From assembly GCF_900102015.1 (NCBI RefSeq), contig NZ_FNAT01000009.1:62001-126000 (forward strand): a DNA stretch of 64,000 bases. Direction: 5' to 3'. The position numbers and the translations under genes are program-made. Under the pieces are notes generated by a model that searched no databases, was not told where the DNA came from, and saw nothing but the letters and a program-made list of their open reading frames with translations. The DNA is from Limimaricola pyoseonensis (GTDB lineage: Bacteria > Pseudomonadota > Alphaproteobacteria > Rhodobacterales > Rhodobacteraceae). Positions 36,693-45,756 of the stretch are shown in pieces; the stretch's first letter is position 1, and each line of letters opens with the position of its first letter.

Positions 36693-37366
36693 GCGACGCG
36701 GAAGACAGAAACGACGACGAGGCCCTCGCGGCAGAGTACGTCCTGCGTCTTCTGAGCGAAGAGGACCGGGCTGCGTTCGAGGCCCGCCTGAAGGACGAGC
36801 CCGCACTTCGCGATCTCGTCCTGGACTGGGAAGCGCAGTTCGCCGGGATGGCGGACGAGGTCGAGGAGATCGCGCCGCCGCCACGCGTCAAGGCGGGCGT
36901 CCTCAAGGCGGTCTCGCCCTCAAGCGCGCGGCGGCCCGGGTTCTGGGCGATGCTTCTCGGCGGGCTCGCCGCCGCGGGCCTCGCCGCGATCCTGATCTTC
37001 GGCGGCGGCCTGTTCGAGCCGTCGGGCCAGCCCCGGCTGACGGCAGAACTCGTGAGCGAAGACGGCGCGGTCGTGCTTGTCGCGGGCGTCGCGGCCGACA
37101 CGCAGGAGATCGTCGTCGAACAGCGTTCGGGCAGGCCACCCGAAGGTCACGTCTTCGAACTTTGGCTGATTGCCGAAGGGGCGGAGGCGCCGGTGTCCCT
37201 CGGCGTTCTGGAAGCCGGGCGGACCACGCGACTTGCCCTGCCCGCGGCCCTCGCCCCGAGCGTGCCGACCGGGGTGCTTGCCGTGTCGGAGGAGCCGCCG
37301 GGCGGATCCCCGACCGGCGCGCCGACGGGGGCCGTGGTGGCGACCGCGCGTCTCGCCTCCCTTTGA
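36689..37366 (+). CDS. RskA-like transmembrane anti-sigma factor
   Basis: 225 aa. A cytoplasmic anti-sigma domain (about 1-70: EYVLRLLSEEDRAAFEARL), one membrane helix (about 92-112) and a periplasmic RskA domain (EGHVFELWLIAEGAEAPVSLGVLE). It sequesters the sigma factor until an envelope or redox signal triggers release. The N-terminal domain lacks the HxxxCxxC zinc motif of ZAS proteins. Confidence 0.88.
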   Translation: MSDAEDRNDDEALAAEYVLRLLSEEDRAAFEARLKDEPALRDLVLDWEAQFAGMADEVEEIAPPPRVKAGVLKAVSPSSARRPGFWAMLLGGLAAAGLAAILIFGGGLFEPSGQPRLTAELVSEDGAVVLVAGVAADTQEIVVEQRSGRPPEGHVFELWLIAEGAEAPVSLGVLEAGRTTRLALPAALAPSVPTGVLAVSEEPPGGSPTGAPTGAVVATARLASL

Positions 37367-37481
37367 CCGGCCCCGAGCGGCCTGTCAGCCACTGCTCCGC
37401 GACGGCCCGAGTGCAGGGGTTCGAGGACCGTTGCCCGGCCCTGCGAAACCTTCGAGGACGGGCAGCGAAGGACGGCCGCCG

Positions 37482-38126
37482 TCAGTCGCCCTCCCGACCG
37501 GCGCCCGCCCCGGCACGGCTGGCCTCGGTGGCGGGGGCGTAGGTGCGCGTCGCGAAGCCTTCCAGTGCGCGCATGGTCTCGGCGGACACCTGACGACCCG
37601 CGCTGGTCCGCACCGACGCGGTCGCCCGGTCATCGGCCGGAAACAACGCCACCGATCCCGCGTCCGCCACGACCAGCGCCGTCTCGTCGCCCGCAAGTCT
37701 CGGGGCGGCACCGCCCAGAACGAGCGATACGCCCTGCCATTCCAGTGCCACGGTCATCCCGGCGGTGCGGGCGGCCTCGTATGCGAACGGGGCCAGCAGG
37801 AGCGGCACCGCGATCTCTCCCAGGCGCAGTGTCGCCCCCTGCCCCAGCTCGTCGGCCCGGTCGCAGATCAGCGCGCCCGCGACGATCGGACAGAGCGGGC
37901 CGCGCCGGGCGCGCCAGACCCCGTCGAGCTGCCGCGGCGCAAGATCGGAATAGGGCTTGCCGTCGTTTCGGCGCAGAAGTTCGGCGAGAAGGTCCGGGCC
38001 GGGAAACCCGTGGTCGCTGAGCCAGCGCACCGCCTTGCCCGCCTCTTCGGCCAGGCCCCAGCTCATGCCGGCGCCGCGCGCCGCCTTGCGGGCGAGCGCC
38101 TCGATCTCGTTGAGCGAACAGATCAT
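37482..38126 (-). CDS. DUF3726 protein
   Basis: 214 aa, soluble, no signal. MICSLNEIEALARKAARGAGMSWGLAEEAGKA is the characteristic DUF3726 opening; function is unknown. The start overlaps the preceding gene by 4 nt and the whole minus-strand set down to the aldehyde dehydrogenase is close-packed, so it is probably part of one catabolic operon. Confidence 0.8.
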   Translation of the reverse strand: MICSLNEIEALARKAARGAGMSWGLAEEAGKAVRWLSDHGFPGPDLLAELLRRNDGKPYSDLAPRQLDGVWRARRGPLCPIVAGALICDRADELGQGATLRLGEIAVPLLLAPFAYEAARTAGMTVALEWQGVSLVLGGAAPRLAGDETALVVADAGSVALFPADDRATASVRTSAGRQVSAETMRALEGFATRTYAPATEASRAGAGAGREGD

Positions 38127-39826
38127 GACAGCGCCTCCGGCAGCGCGGGATAGGTCCAGCCCGCGAATTCCATCTCGGCCAGCTCGTGCGGGAACGGCGC
38201 GTTGCGGAACATGTTGATCCGCACCCAGCGATCGGAGCGGGGGTCGAAGTGGCAGGCGCCGAAGAAGGACAGCTTCGCGCGCAACAGATCGATGGGCAGG
38301 ACCTCGGCGCCCACGGTGTTGTCGCGGATCTCGGCATAGGGATGGCGCGCCGCGATCTGCACCCGGCGCAGGATGTGCCGATGCTCGGGGTGGCGCAGCA
38401 GGAAATCCGCGACCCTCGCGTCGCTGGCCTCCCGCCCGAGCGCCGCGAACAGCAGCGCCGCGTCGCGCCCCGGCGCAAGCGGCTGCTCGTAGGCCGCGAC
38501 CGGCTCCAGATGGCGCTCGCCGAGGCGCGGCTCGAGCTTCTCGGCCGAGACGTACCAGGCGCGGGCCTGCGCTTCGGGGCTGTTCCAGTCGATCCCGAGC
38601 ACCCAGGCGTAGTCGCGCTCGAGGATGTCGCGCAGCCGCGCCACGCTCATGCCGCCATCGATCCGGAAGCCCGCGCTTTCATCCGCGCTCATGCGCATCG
38701 GCAGATCGTCGACCAGCGCGCCGTAGGGCTCCATCATCAGCGCCACGAGAAGCTCCTGCCCCTCGAGGCCCAAGGCGGTCTCGGACCAGAGGTAGAGGCG
38801 GTCCCAGGGCGACGCGCCCTCGAGCGCCCCGCTTTCGACATGCGCGTCGAGCCGGTCGAGATCGGCCTTCAACCCCGAGATCTTGTCGCGCTGGATCGGG
38901 TGCTCGGAATGCCAGTCGTCGATGTTGCGTCGGCCCCGGCGCAGCATGACCCGGAAGGCGGCCGCCTCGGCGGGCGAGATCGCGGGCAGCGCCCGGATCC
39001 GGGCCAGCGCCGTCTCGCGCGCCTCGATCCAGTTGTTGAGCAGGATCGGGTGGTTGAGCAGGAAAGGCGCCATGCCGAGACCGGTGGAGTTGCCGATCCC
39101 GATGCGGCGGCGCAGTGACGGGTCGAGCGCGACCGCGCGGTCGCCGCCCCTCAGGGCGGCGAGATGCTCGACGAGGTCCAGCACGAAGCCCCGGATCAGG
39201 AACACGGTCAGCATCTCGGCCTGGAACGGCGCCGCGAATTCGGGCCGGTCGCAGATGCTCTCGCGATCGGCGGCGCCGAGCTTGCCGGAGCCGTAGACGG
39301 CGGTGGTGCGCATCAGGTAGCCCACCTCGTCGACCCGGCCCGCCTCGGGCTGTTCGCCCCGACTCAGGCAGTCGACCACGTGGTCGAACAGCCGCACCGA
39401 GCGGTTGGCGCGGGACACGGTCAGCTCGCGCGCGGTGACGCGGCCGGCCTCCTGCAGGGGCACGTTGCGCGACAGCCGCGCGATGTCGGCGGCCGAGGGC
39501 AGCCCGTCGAACAGGGTGAAGGTGGCGTCCCAGGCGGTGGCGATGACCCGGTCCGAGCGCTGCTCGGGGGCGAGGTCCTGGGCGAAGGCCACGAGGCTGT
39601 AGCTGCGCGCGGGGCCGTGCATGGTGTAGACGGCGTGCCCCACGCCCCGCGCGTCGATCTCGAAGGCGCGGCGCTCGAAGCGCCAGTTCTCGGATTTCAG
39701 CCGCCGCAGCAGCACCCGCATGAAGGACAGCCGCGACTGGTGGAACGAGCCCATCCGCGCCAGCCGCATCACCGTCTCGGGCCGACGCAGCGCCACGTGG
39801 TCGGGGCTCAGCTGGTCGAGTTTCAT
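38123..39826 (-). CDS. Conserved protein of unknown function in the BCCT/dipeptidase cluster
   Basis: 567 aa, not recognised. It is soluble, rich in Arg and acidic residues, with no signal peptide and no convincing cofactor motif. Segments such as GIGNSTGLGMAPFLLNHPILLNNW and YLMRTTAVYGSGKLG look like conserved core and suggest an enzyme. ATG 39826 has AGGAGG 6 nt upstream. Coupling to DUF3726 and the nearby BCCT, dipeptidase and aldehyde dehydrogenase makes a catabolic role likely, but nothing in the sequence names the reaction. Confidence 0.75.
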   Translation of the reverse strand: MKLDQLSPDHVALRRPETVMRLARMGSFHQSRLSFMRVLLRRLKSENWRFERRAFEIDARGVGHAVYTMHGPARSYSLVAFAQDLAPEQRSDRVIATAWDATFTLFDGLPSAADIARLSRNVPLQEAGRVTARELTVSRANRSVRLFDHVVDCLSRGEQPEAGRVDEVGYLMRTTAVYGSGKLGAADRESICDRPEFAAPFQAEMLTVFLIRGFVLDLVEHLAALRGGDRAVALDPSLRRRIGIGNSTGLGMAPFLLNHPILLNNWIEARETALARIRALPAISPAEAAAFRVMLRRGRRNIDDWHSEHPIQRDKISGLKADLDRLDAHVESGALEGASPWDRLYLWSETALGLEGQELLVALMMEPYGALVDDLPMRMSADESAGFRIDGGMSVARLRDILERDYAWVLGIDWNSPEAQARAWYVSAEKLEPRLGERHLEPVAAYEQPLAPGRDAALLFAALGREASDARVADFLLRHPEHRHILRRVQIAARHPYAEIRDNTVGAEVLPIDLLRAKLSFFGACHFDPRSDRWVRINMFRNAPFPHELAEMEFAGWTYPALPEALS

Positions 39827-39897
39827 CACGCGCCTCCTCTTCGCATGTTACCACGTATCGGTGCGGGCGGCCCGGCGCGGGCCGCCCGGCGACCGGA

Positions 39898-41457
39898 TCA
39901 GCCGCGTTCGCGACCCTTGGCGACGGTGATCCTGAGCGCGTCCCAGAGCGAGGGCAGCAGCACCAGCGAGACCGGCACCGCCGTCACCACGATGAAGCTC
40001 TGCAGCTTGCCGACGCCGCCCGCGCCGAGCGAGATCAGGATGATCGCCATCAGCCCCATGCCGATGCCCCAGAACACCCGCACCGGCATCGAGGAGCGGT
40101 CCTCGTCCGACATGGCGACCGAGATCACGTAGGTCATCGAGTCGCCCGTCGTGGCCACGAAGATCGTCGTCAGCACCAGAAACAGCAGCGAGACGATGAA
40201 GCCCATCGGCAGCTGCTGGGTGATCGCCAGCAGCGCGGCGGGCAGGTTGAACCCCTCGAAGGCGGTCGAGACGGAGCCGGTCTCGGCCAGTTCGAAGGCG
40301 ATGCCCGAGCCGCCGATGATGGTGAACCAGAAGGTGGTGATGACGGGGGCGACCAGCGACAGCATGATCACGATCGAGCGGATCGAGCGGCCGCGCGAGA
40401 TCCGGGCGATGAACATCGCCATCAGCGGCCCGTAGCCCATGAACCAGCCCCAGAAGAACACCGTCCACCAGCCGAGCCAGCCCGGCTCGCCGAACAGCCC
40501 GGCCTCGCCGCGGTGGAGCGCCATGCCGAAGAAGTTGCCGATGTAGTCGGCGAAGCCCGCGAAGTAGCTCTGGAAGATGAAGACGGTCGGGCCGAAGACC
40601 AGCATGAACAGCAGCAGCGCACCGGCGAGGATCACGTTGATCTTGCTCAGGAGCTGGATGCCGCGGGTCAGGCCCGAGATCGCCGACAGCGTGTAGAGCG
40701 TGACCAGCCCGGCGATCACCGTGGCCTGCGTGAAGAAGCCGTCGGCGATGCCGAACAGGGCGTTGAGGCCGTAGCTGACCTGCAGGCCGAGAAAGCCGAT
40801 CGGTCCGACGGTCCCGGCGACCACGGCGATGATGCAGGACGCGTCGGCGACGAGCCCGATCGGCCCGCGGATCGCTCGGTCCCCGAACAGCGGGTAGAGC
40901 AGCGTGCGCGGCGCCAGCGGCAGGCCCTTGTCGTAGTGGTAATGCATCAGCATCACGGTCGAGAGCGCGCCGAGGATCGCCCAGGCCAGGAAGCCCCAAT
41001 GCATGAAGCTCTGCGCCAGCGCCGGGGCCACGGCCTCCGCCGTGCCGGCCTCGGCGCCGAACAGCGGCGGCGAGGACAGGAAATGCGCCATCGGCTCGCC
41101 CGCCGCCCAGAACACGCCGCCGCCGGCCAGCAGCGTGCACATGATCATCGCGCCCCACTGGAACACCGAGAATTCGGGCCGCGCGAGGCCACCCATGATA
41201 GCCCGCCCGCCGGGCAGCACGATCAGGACGAGGCCGATCAGGAAGGTCGCCAGCAGCAGGACCTGCCAGTAGAGGCCGAAATACCTGGCCGAGAAGGCGA
41301 AGCTCGCATCCACGATCGAGGACAGAAGCTCGAGGTCGAGAAGCGCGATCAGGCAGAAGACGGCGATGAAGCCGCCGGTGATCGCGAAGAGCGGCTTGTT
41401 GATATGGCCGGGGCCGGGCGTCGCCGCCGCGGCCGGGCTCTGGGTCTGGTCCGTCAT
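39898..41457 (-). CDS. BCCT-family transporter
   Basis: 519 aa with 12 membrane helices, a betaine/choline/carnitine-type secondary transporter. The TM8 segment reads WTVFFWGWFMGYGPLMAMFIARISRG, whereas betaine carriers have a WxWWxxWSPF aromatic box; two of the aromatic positions are replaced (F and Y), so the substrate may not be glycine betaine. It sits between the unknown 567-aa gene and the dipeptidase on the same strand and should import the cluster's substrate. Confidence 0.9.
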   Translation of the reverse strand: MTDQTQSPAAAATPGPGHINKPLFAITGGFIAVFCLIALLDLELLSSIVDASFAFSARYFGLYWQVLLLATFLIGLVLIVLPGGRAIMGGLARPEFSVFQWGAMIMCTLLAGGGVFWAAGEPMAHFLSSPPLFGAEAGTAEAVAPALAQSFMHWGFLAWAILGALSTVMLMHYHYDKGLPLAPRTLLYPLFGDRAIRGPIGLVADASCIIAVVAGTVGPIGFLGLQVSYGLNALFGIADGFFTQATVIAGLVTLYTLSAISGLTRGIQLLSKINVILAGALLLFMLVFGPTVFIFQSYFAGFADYIGNFFGMALHRGEAGLFGEPGWLGWWTVFFWGWFMGYGPLMAMFIARISRGRSIRSIVIMLSLVAPVITTFWFTIIGGSGIAFELAETGSVSTAFEGFNLPAALLAITQQLPMGFIVSLLFLVLTTIFVATTGDSMTYVISVAMSDEDRSSMPVRVFWGIGMGLMAIILISLGAGGVGKLQSFIVVTAVPVSLVLLPSLWDALRITVAKGRERG

Positions 41458-41505
41458 TCCATCCTCCCTGAAGGAATTTCGCAGGTCCGTTCTGGTCCGG
41501 CGGCG

Positions 41506-42513
41506 CTATTCCGCCGCCGCCCTCAGCCCCGCCTCCCCCGCGGCGCCGAAACTCGTGTCGAAGAAGCGCAGCCAGTTCTCACCCATGATCGCGGCCACCT
41601 CCGCCGCATCGAAGCCCACGGCCCGCAGGCCCGCCTCGATGTTCGGGAAATGCCGGTTGTCCTCGAACCAGGCCGGCATGTCGGGAAAGCCGGGCGCGGC
41701 GGCCGAGCCCTCGCCGTAATCGACCCGCTTGGTCCAGCGGCCCATGCGCATCCAGTCGACCACGCTGTCGGGGTGGTCCTGGCACAGGTCCGAACCGATC
41801 CCGAGGCAGTGCGGCCCCACCATGTCGGCGGTGCGCGCGATCATCTCGCAGAAGCTCTCCAGCGTGCAGTCCGACTTGTCCCTGAGGTGATGCGGGTAGA
41901 GCGAGAAGCCGAGCATGCCGCCGGTCTCGGCCAGCGCCCGGATCACCGCATCGCTCTTGTTGCGCCGCGCCGGGGCCCAGAAGGCCGGGTTGGCGTGGGT
42001 GACGGCGATGGGGCGCGCGGAGTGCTCGATTGCCTCCAGCGTCGAGCGCTCGGCCGAATGGCTCATGTCGACCACCAGCCCGACGCGGTTCATCTCCCCG
42101 ATCACCTCGCGGCCCATGCGGGTGAGGCCCGGATCCTCGGCCTCGTAGCAGCCCGTCGCCAGAAGCGACTGGTTGTTGTAGCTCAGCTGCATGAAGCGCG
42201 CGCCCAGCGTGTGGACGATCTCGACCAGGCCGATATCATCCTCGATGGGGCTGGGGTTCTGGAAGCCGAAGAAGATCGCGGTGCGCCCCTCGGCCTTCGC
42301 GCGGCGCACGTCGTCGCCGGTCCGGCCCTGGAAGATCAGATCGGGGAACGCCTCGAAGCGGCGGTTCCAGGCCTCGATGTTGAGCACGGTCTCGCGGAAG
42401 TTCTCGTGATAGGCGATGGTGACATGGACCGCGTCCACGCCGCCCGCGCGCATCTGGCGGAAGATCTTCTCCGACCAGTTGGCGTATTGCAGGCCGTCGA
42501 TCCGGTGGCTCAC
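41506..42513 (-). CDS. Membrane-dipeptidase-type (M19) hydrolase
   Basis: 335-aa TIM-barrel amidohydrolase of the renal dipeptidase family. Metal-ligand regions are visible (RIDGLQYANW in place of HxD, VVDMSHSAERS, AVTHANPAFW, LGIGSDLCQD). The first motif lacks the usual first HxD pair (IDGL only), so metal binding may be altered. GTG 42513 overlaps the aldehyde dehydrogenase stop (GTGA). M19 proteins also occur in choline and dimethylglycine clusters of Pseudomonas, where they are not true peptidases. Confidence 0.82.
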   Translation of the reverse strand: MSHRIDGLQYANWSEKIFRQMRAGGVDAVHVTIAYHENFRETVLNIEAWNRRFEAFPDLIFQGRTGDDVRRAKAEGRTAIFFGFQNPSPIEDDIGLVEIVHTLGARFMQLSYNNQSLLATGCYEAEDPGLTRMGREVIGEMNRVGLVVDMSHSAERSTLEAIEHSARPIAVTHANPAFWAPARRNKSDAVIRALAETGGMLGFSLYPHHLRDKSDCTLESFCEMIARTADMVGPHCLGIGSDLCQDHPDSVVDWMRMGRWTKRVDYGEGSAAAPGFPDMPAWFEDNRHFPNIEAGLRAVGFDAAEVAAIMGENWLRFFDTSFGAAGEAGLRAAAE

Positions 42514-43979
42514 TTCAACTCCTCCGGCGTGCCGGCCGCGATGTAGGCGGTCTTGACCGTGGTGTAGAACTCGGCCGCGTAGGCGCCCTGCTCGCGCGGG
42601 CCGTAGGAGGAATTGCCCCGCCCGCCGAAGGGGACGTGGTAGTCGGTCCCGGCGGTGGGCAGGTTGACCATCACGCAGCCGGTGCGGGCGTTGCGGCGGA
42701 AATGCGTGGCCCGCGCGATGGAGCGGGTGACGATGCCGGAGGTCAATCCGAACTCGGTGTCGTTCACCACCTCCAGCGCCTCGGCATAGGAGTTGACCTT
42801 GATGACGCAGGCGATGGGGGCGAACATTTCCTCGCGGTTGATCCGCATGTCGTTGGTCGTGCCGGTGAAGACGACGGGCGACATGTAGTAGCCCTCGGTC
42901 GCGAGGCTGAGGCGTTCGCCGCCGCATTCGAGCGTCGCGCCTTCGGATAGGCCCAGCGCGACGTAGTCGAGATTGGCCTGCAGCTGCGCCTCGCTCACCA
43001 CCGGGCCGATCTGCGTGCCCGCCTCGAGCGCGTGGCCGACCTTCAGCGCCTTGGCGCCGGCGACCAGCTTTCTCACGAACTCGTCGTGCACGGCCGCGTG
43101 CACGACCAGCCGCGAGGAGGCGGTGCATTTCTGCCCCGTGCCGCCGAAGGCGCCGCCGAGCGCGAGGCTGACGGCGAGGTCGAGATCGGCGTCGTCCATC
43201 ACCGCCAGCGCGTTCTTCGAGCCCATCTCCATCTGGATCTTGGTGAAGTTCTCGACCGCCGCGCGGGCGATGCCGCGCCCGACCGGCACCGAGCCGGTGA
43301 AGGAGATCGCGTCGAGCGCGGGGCTTTCGACCAGCGCCTGGCCGATCTCGCGGCCCGCCCCCATGACGAGGTTGAACAGACCCTCGGGGATGTCCTGGCG
43401 GGAGATGATCTCGGTCAGCGCCACGGCCGAGGCCGGGGTGAGGTTGGCGGGCTTCCAGATCACGGCGTTGCCGAAGGCCAGCGCGGGGGCGATCTTCCAG
43501 CTCGCGGTCGCGGTCGGGAAGTTCCACGGGCTGATCACGGCGACCACGCCCACCGGCTCGCGTCGCACGTCGATCTCGACGCCCGCGCGCACGCTGTCGG
43601 CGGTGTCGCCGATCTGGCGCAGGCATTCGGCGGCGTAATAGGTGAAGAACTGGCCCGCGCGGTGGATCTCGCCCTTGCCCTCGGCCAGCGGCTTGCCCTC
43701 CTCGCGCGAGAGCAGCTCGCCCAGCTCGGCGGCGCGCGACATCATCTCGGTGCCGATGGCCATCAGCACGTCGTGCCGCCGCTCGGGGCCATAGCTCGCC
43801 CAGACGGCCTGCGCCCGCTTCGCCGCCGCCAGCGCCTCGTCGAGCTGCGCGGCGCTGGCCTGCGCATAGCGGCCGACGAGCTCGGACAGGTCCGACGGGT
43901 TGCGGTTCTCGATCTCGCCGACCCCGGCGACCCAGGCCCCTGCGATGTAGTTGCGGTTGAGGTCGGTCATCGCGTTCAT
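42510..43979 (-). CDS. NAD(P)+-dependent (semi)aldehyde dehydrogenase
   Basis: 489 aa. Catalytic Cys is in GGTGQKCTASSRL, the general base Glu in QMEMGSKNALAVM, and the oxyanion Asn in VISPWNFPTA. The sequence resembles alpha-ketoglutarate- or succinate-semialdehyde dehydrogenases. ATG 43979 has AGGAG 8 nt upstream. First gene of the minus-strand operon; it likely oxidises an aldehyde made in the catabolism of the BCCT substrate. Confidence 0.9.
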   Translation of the reverse strand: MNAMTDLNRNYIAGAWVAGVGEIENRNPSDLSELVGRYAQASAAQLDEALAAAKRAQAVWASYGPERRHDVLMAIGTEMMSRAAELGELLSREEGKPLAEGKGEIHRAGQFFTYYAAECLRQIGDTADSVRAGVEIDVRREPVGVVAVISPWNFPTATASWKIAPALAFGNAVIWKPANLTPASAVALTEIISRQDIPEGLFNLVMGAGREIGQALVESPALDAISFTGSVPVGRGIARAAVENFTKIQMEMGSKNALAVMDDADLDLAVSLALGGAFGGTGQKCTASSRLVVHAAVHDEFVRKLVAGAKALKVGHALEAGTQIGPVVSEAQLQANLDYVALGLSEGATLECGGERLSLATEGYYMSPVVFTGTTNDMRINREEMFAPIACVIKVNSYAEALEVVNDTEFGLTSGIVTRSIARATHFRRNARTGCVMVNLPTAGTDYHVPFGGRGNSSYGPREQGAYAAEFYTTVKTAYIAAGTPEELK

Positions 43980-44045
43980 CTGCTGTCTCCTGTCTGGACC
44001 GGGCGTCCCGGACGTGGCTGGAGACAGTAGGCCCGAGCGGGCGGA

Positions 44046-44090
44046 TTCAATCAAACGCGATTAGGTTGAATTTTCTTCAGCCAAACTGAA
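44046..44090. promoter_or_regulatory. Candidate LysR sites before the aldehyde dehydrogenase operon
   Basis: TTCAGCCAAACTGAA (44076-44090) is a TTCAG-N5-CTGAA dyad, next to TTCAA-N15-TTGAA (44046-44070). The first form recurs exactly in spacing before the lysR gene. Confidence 0.55.
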
Positions 44091-44091
44091 T

Positions 44092-44976
44092 TCAGGCCGC
44101 GTCGCGCAGATCCGCCGTCTCGGTCTCGAGCACCCGCAGGAAGGCGCGGGCCGCCGGTGGCAGCAGGCGGCGCGGCTGCGACACGAGGTAGAGATGCCGG
44201 CGCGCCTCGCTTTCGGCGAGCGGCAGGAAGGCGAGCCCCTCGTCGTCCCGCGGCACGGCGCGGCGGGGCAGCAGCGTCAGACCGACGCCGCCGCGCACCA
44301 GCGCCAGCAGCGAGGCGGTGTTCGGCACCGACATCAGCGCGCCGTCGAGGATCGGGGCGAAGGCCGCGTCCTCGATCAGCCGGCACAGCCCGTTGGCGAT
44401 GAAGTCGCGCCCGGCAAGATCGTCCCAGCCGACGGCGTCGCCGCGCGCGGCAAGCGCGTCGCCCGGCGTGCAGACCACGCCGAACGGGTCCGAGAACAGC
44501 AGCTTTCGTTCGAAACCCGGCGCCGCCGCGATGCTCGCGAGGCCGATATCGGCGCGCTCGCTCTCGAGTTCGCGCTGCACCGAGGCGCTGTCCATGTCGC
44601 GCATGTCGATGCGCACCTTCGGATGATCGCGGCGGAAATGCCGGATCACCGCGGGCAGGATCGCCGTCGCCACCGAGGGCGTGACTGCCAGCCGCACCTG
44701 CCCCGCCTCGGCGCGCGACAGCCCCTCGATCGCCTCGACCGTGCGGCCGAAATGCTCGATCTCGCGCCGGGCCTCGCCGTAGATCATCCCGCCCAGTGGC
44801 GTCAGGCGCGACTTGCGCGCCGTCTCGAACAGGGCGGCGCCGACATGCTCCTCGAACTGCTTGAGCATCATGGAGACGGCCGATGGAGTGCGGCCGAGCT
44901 GGTTGGCGGCCTCGTTCAGGCTGCCCTGCTGCACCACCGCGCAGAAGCAGCGCAGCATCTCGATCTTGATGGCCAA
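44092..44976 (-). CDS. LysR-family regulator of the BCCT/dipeptidase/ALDH cluster
   Basis: 294 aa. Winged helix (IEMLRCFCAVVQQGSLNEAANQLGRTPSAVSMMLKQFEEHVG) and a full effector domain. TTG 44976 is the start, supported by GGGAG 7 nt upstream; no closer ATG precedes the fold. The gene lies between the operon and ridA, with the same TTCAG-N5-CTGAA dyad on both sides, so it probably controls all three transcripts. Confidence 0.85.
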   Translation of the reverse strand: MAIKIEMLRCFCAVVQQGSLNEAANQLGRTPSAVSMMLKQFEEHVGAALFETARKSRLTPLGGMIYGEARREIEHFGRTVEAIEGLSRAEAGQVRLAVTPSVATAILPAVIRHFRRDHPKVRIDMRDMDSASVQRELESERADIGLASIAAAPGFERKLLFSDPFGVVCTPGDALAARGDAVGWDDLAGRDFIANGLCRLIEDAAFAPILDGALMSVPNTASLLALVRGGVGLTLLPRRAVPRDDEGLAFLPLAESEARRHLYLVSQPRRLLPPAARAFLRVLETETADLRDAA

Positions 44977-44977
44977 C

Positions 44978-45022
44978 TTCAGACTCCCTGAAGTAGATTT
45001 CAGATAATGAACTTTGCCTGAA
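44978..45022. promoter_or_regulatory. Candidate LysR operators between lysR and ridA
   Basis: TTCAGACTCCCTGAA (44978-44992), the same dyad as at 44076, followed by TTCAG (44999-45003) and CTGAA (45018-45022) spaced 14 nt apart. The region is divergent between lysR and ridA. Confidence 0.55.
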
Positions 45023-45074
45023 GCGGATGGGGCTGTCTACAAGACCGGCAGATGCCAGCTGCAAGGAGCGAGAC

Positions 45075-45431
45075 ATGACCGGCACCCTCAGGAAAATCGG
45101 CGGCTCATCCCGCTTCTCCGCGATCGCGGTCCACAATGGCCAGGTGCATCTCGCCGGGCAGGTGTCGCAGCTCAAGGACGGCGACATCGCGGTGCAGTCG
45201 CGCGACGTCCTCGCCAAGGTCGACGCGCTTCTCGCGGAGGCGGGCTGCGGCCGCGACGACCTGATCTCGGTGCAGATCTGGCTTTCGGACATGGCCGACT
45301 ACGCCGGCATGAACGCGGTCTGGGACGAGTGGGTCTCCTCCGTCACGCCGCCGACGCGGGTCTGCGTCGAGGCTCGCATGGCGCAGCCGCACTACCGCAT
45401 TGAGGTGCTGGCCATCGCCGCGGAGCGTTGA
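45075..45431 (+). CDS. RidA-family protein
   Basis: 118 aa. RidA/YjgF trimer proteins hydrolyse reactive enamine or imine intermediates. The conserved arginine that contacts carboxylates is in PPTRVCVEARMAQP and the barrel core is VHLAGQVS. SD GGAG precedes ATG 45075. It sits divergent from the LysR gene; in this cluster it may clear an imine released by amine oxidation. Confidence 0.88.
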   Translation: MTGTLRKIGGSSRFSAIAVHNGQVHLAGQVSQLKDGDIAVQSRDVLAKVDALLAEAGCGRDDLISVQIWLSDMADYAGMNAVWDEWVSSVTPPTRVCVEARMAQPHYRIEVLAIAAER

Positions 45432-45756
45432 CCGGATATCGGGCGGCATCCCGCCTCGATGGGTGGGATCCGCGCGCAGGGCCGACGACGCGTACCATCG
45501 CATTGTCGTGCGATACAGGGGAGGTCGAAATGCCTTCGCGCGCTGCGTCGACCGCAGCCTGCTCGGGCGATCGATTTCGCGACGGCGGATGGCGAGGGCG
45601 AAGGGAGCCTCGACCGTGAACATTCCGGCGCACCTTTCCGGCAATTGATCTGGATCAAGGCCCGCGCGAAGCCCCGCGCCATCATCGCCATCGAGGCCCC
45701 GCTCGGTCCCGCATTCCGGCGCGGGCCATGCCGGGCGGCCCCGAAGGATCTCGATA
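45432..45756. other. 325-nt leader of the mla operon
   Basis: Holds one FNR box (45645-45658) and an A/G-rich ribosome site (aaggat, 45744) before the TTG start at 45757. No coding sequence recognised. Confidence 0.5.
45645..45658. promoter_or_regulatory. FNR box upstream of the mla operon
   Basis: TTGATCTGGATCAA, a perfect TTGAT-N4-ATCAA palindrome, 98 nt before the mlaE start. Confidence 0.8.
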
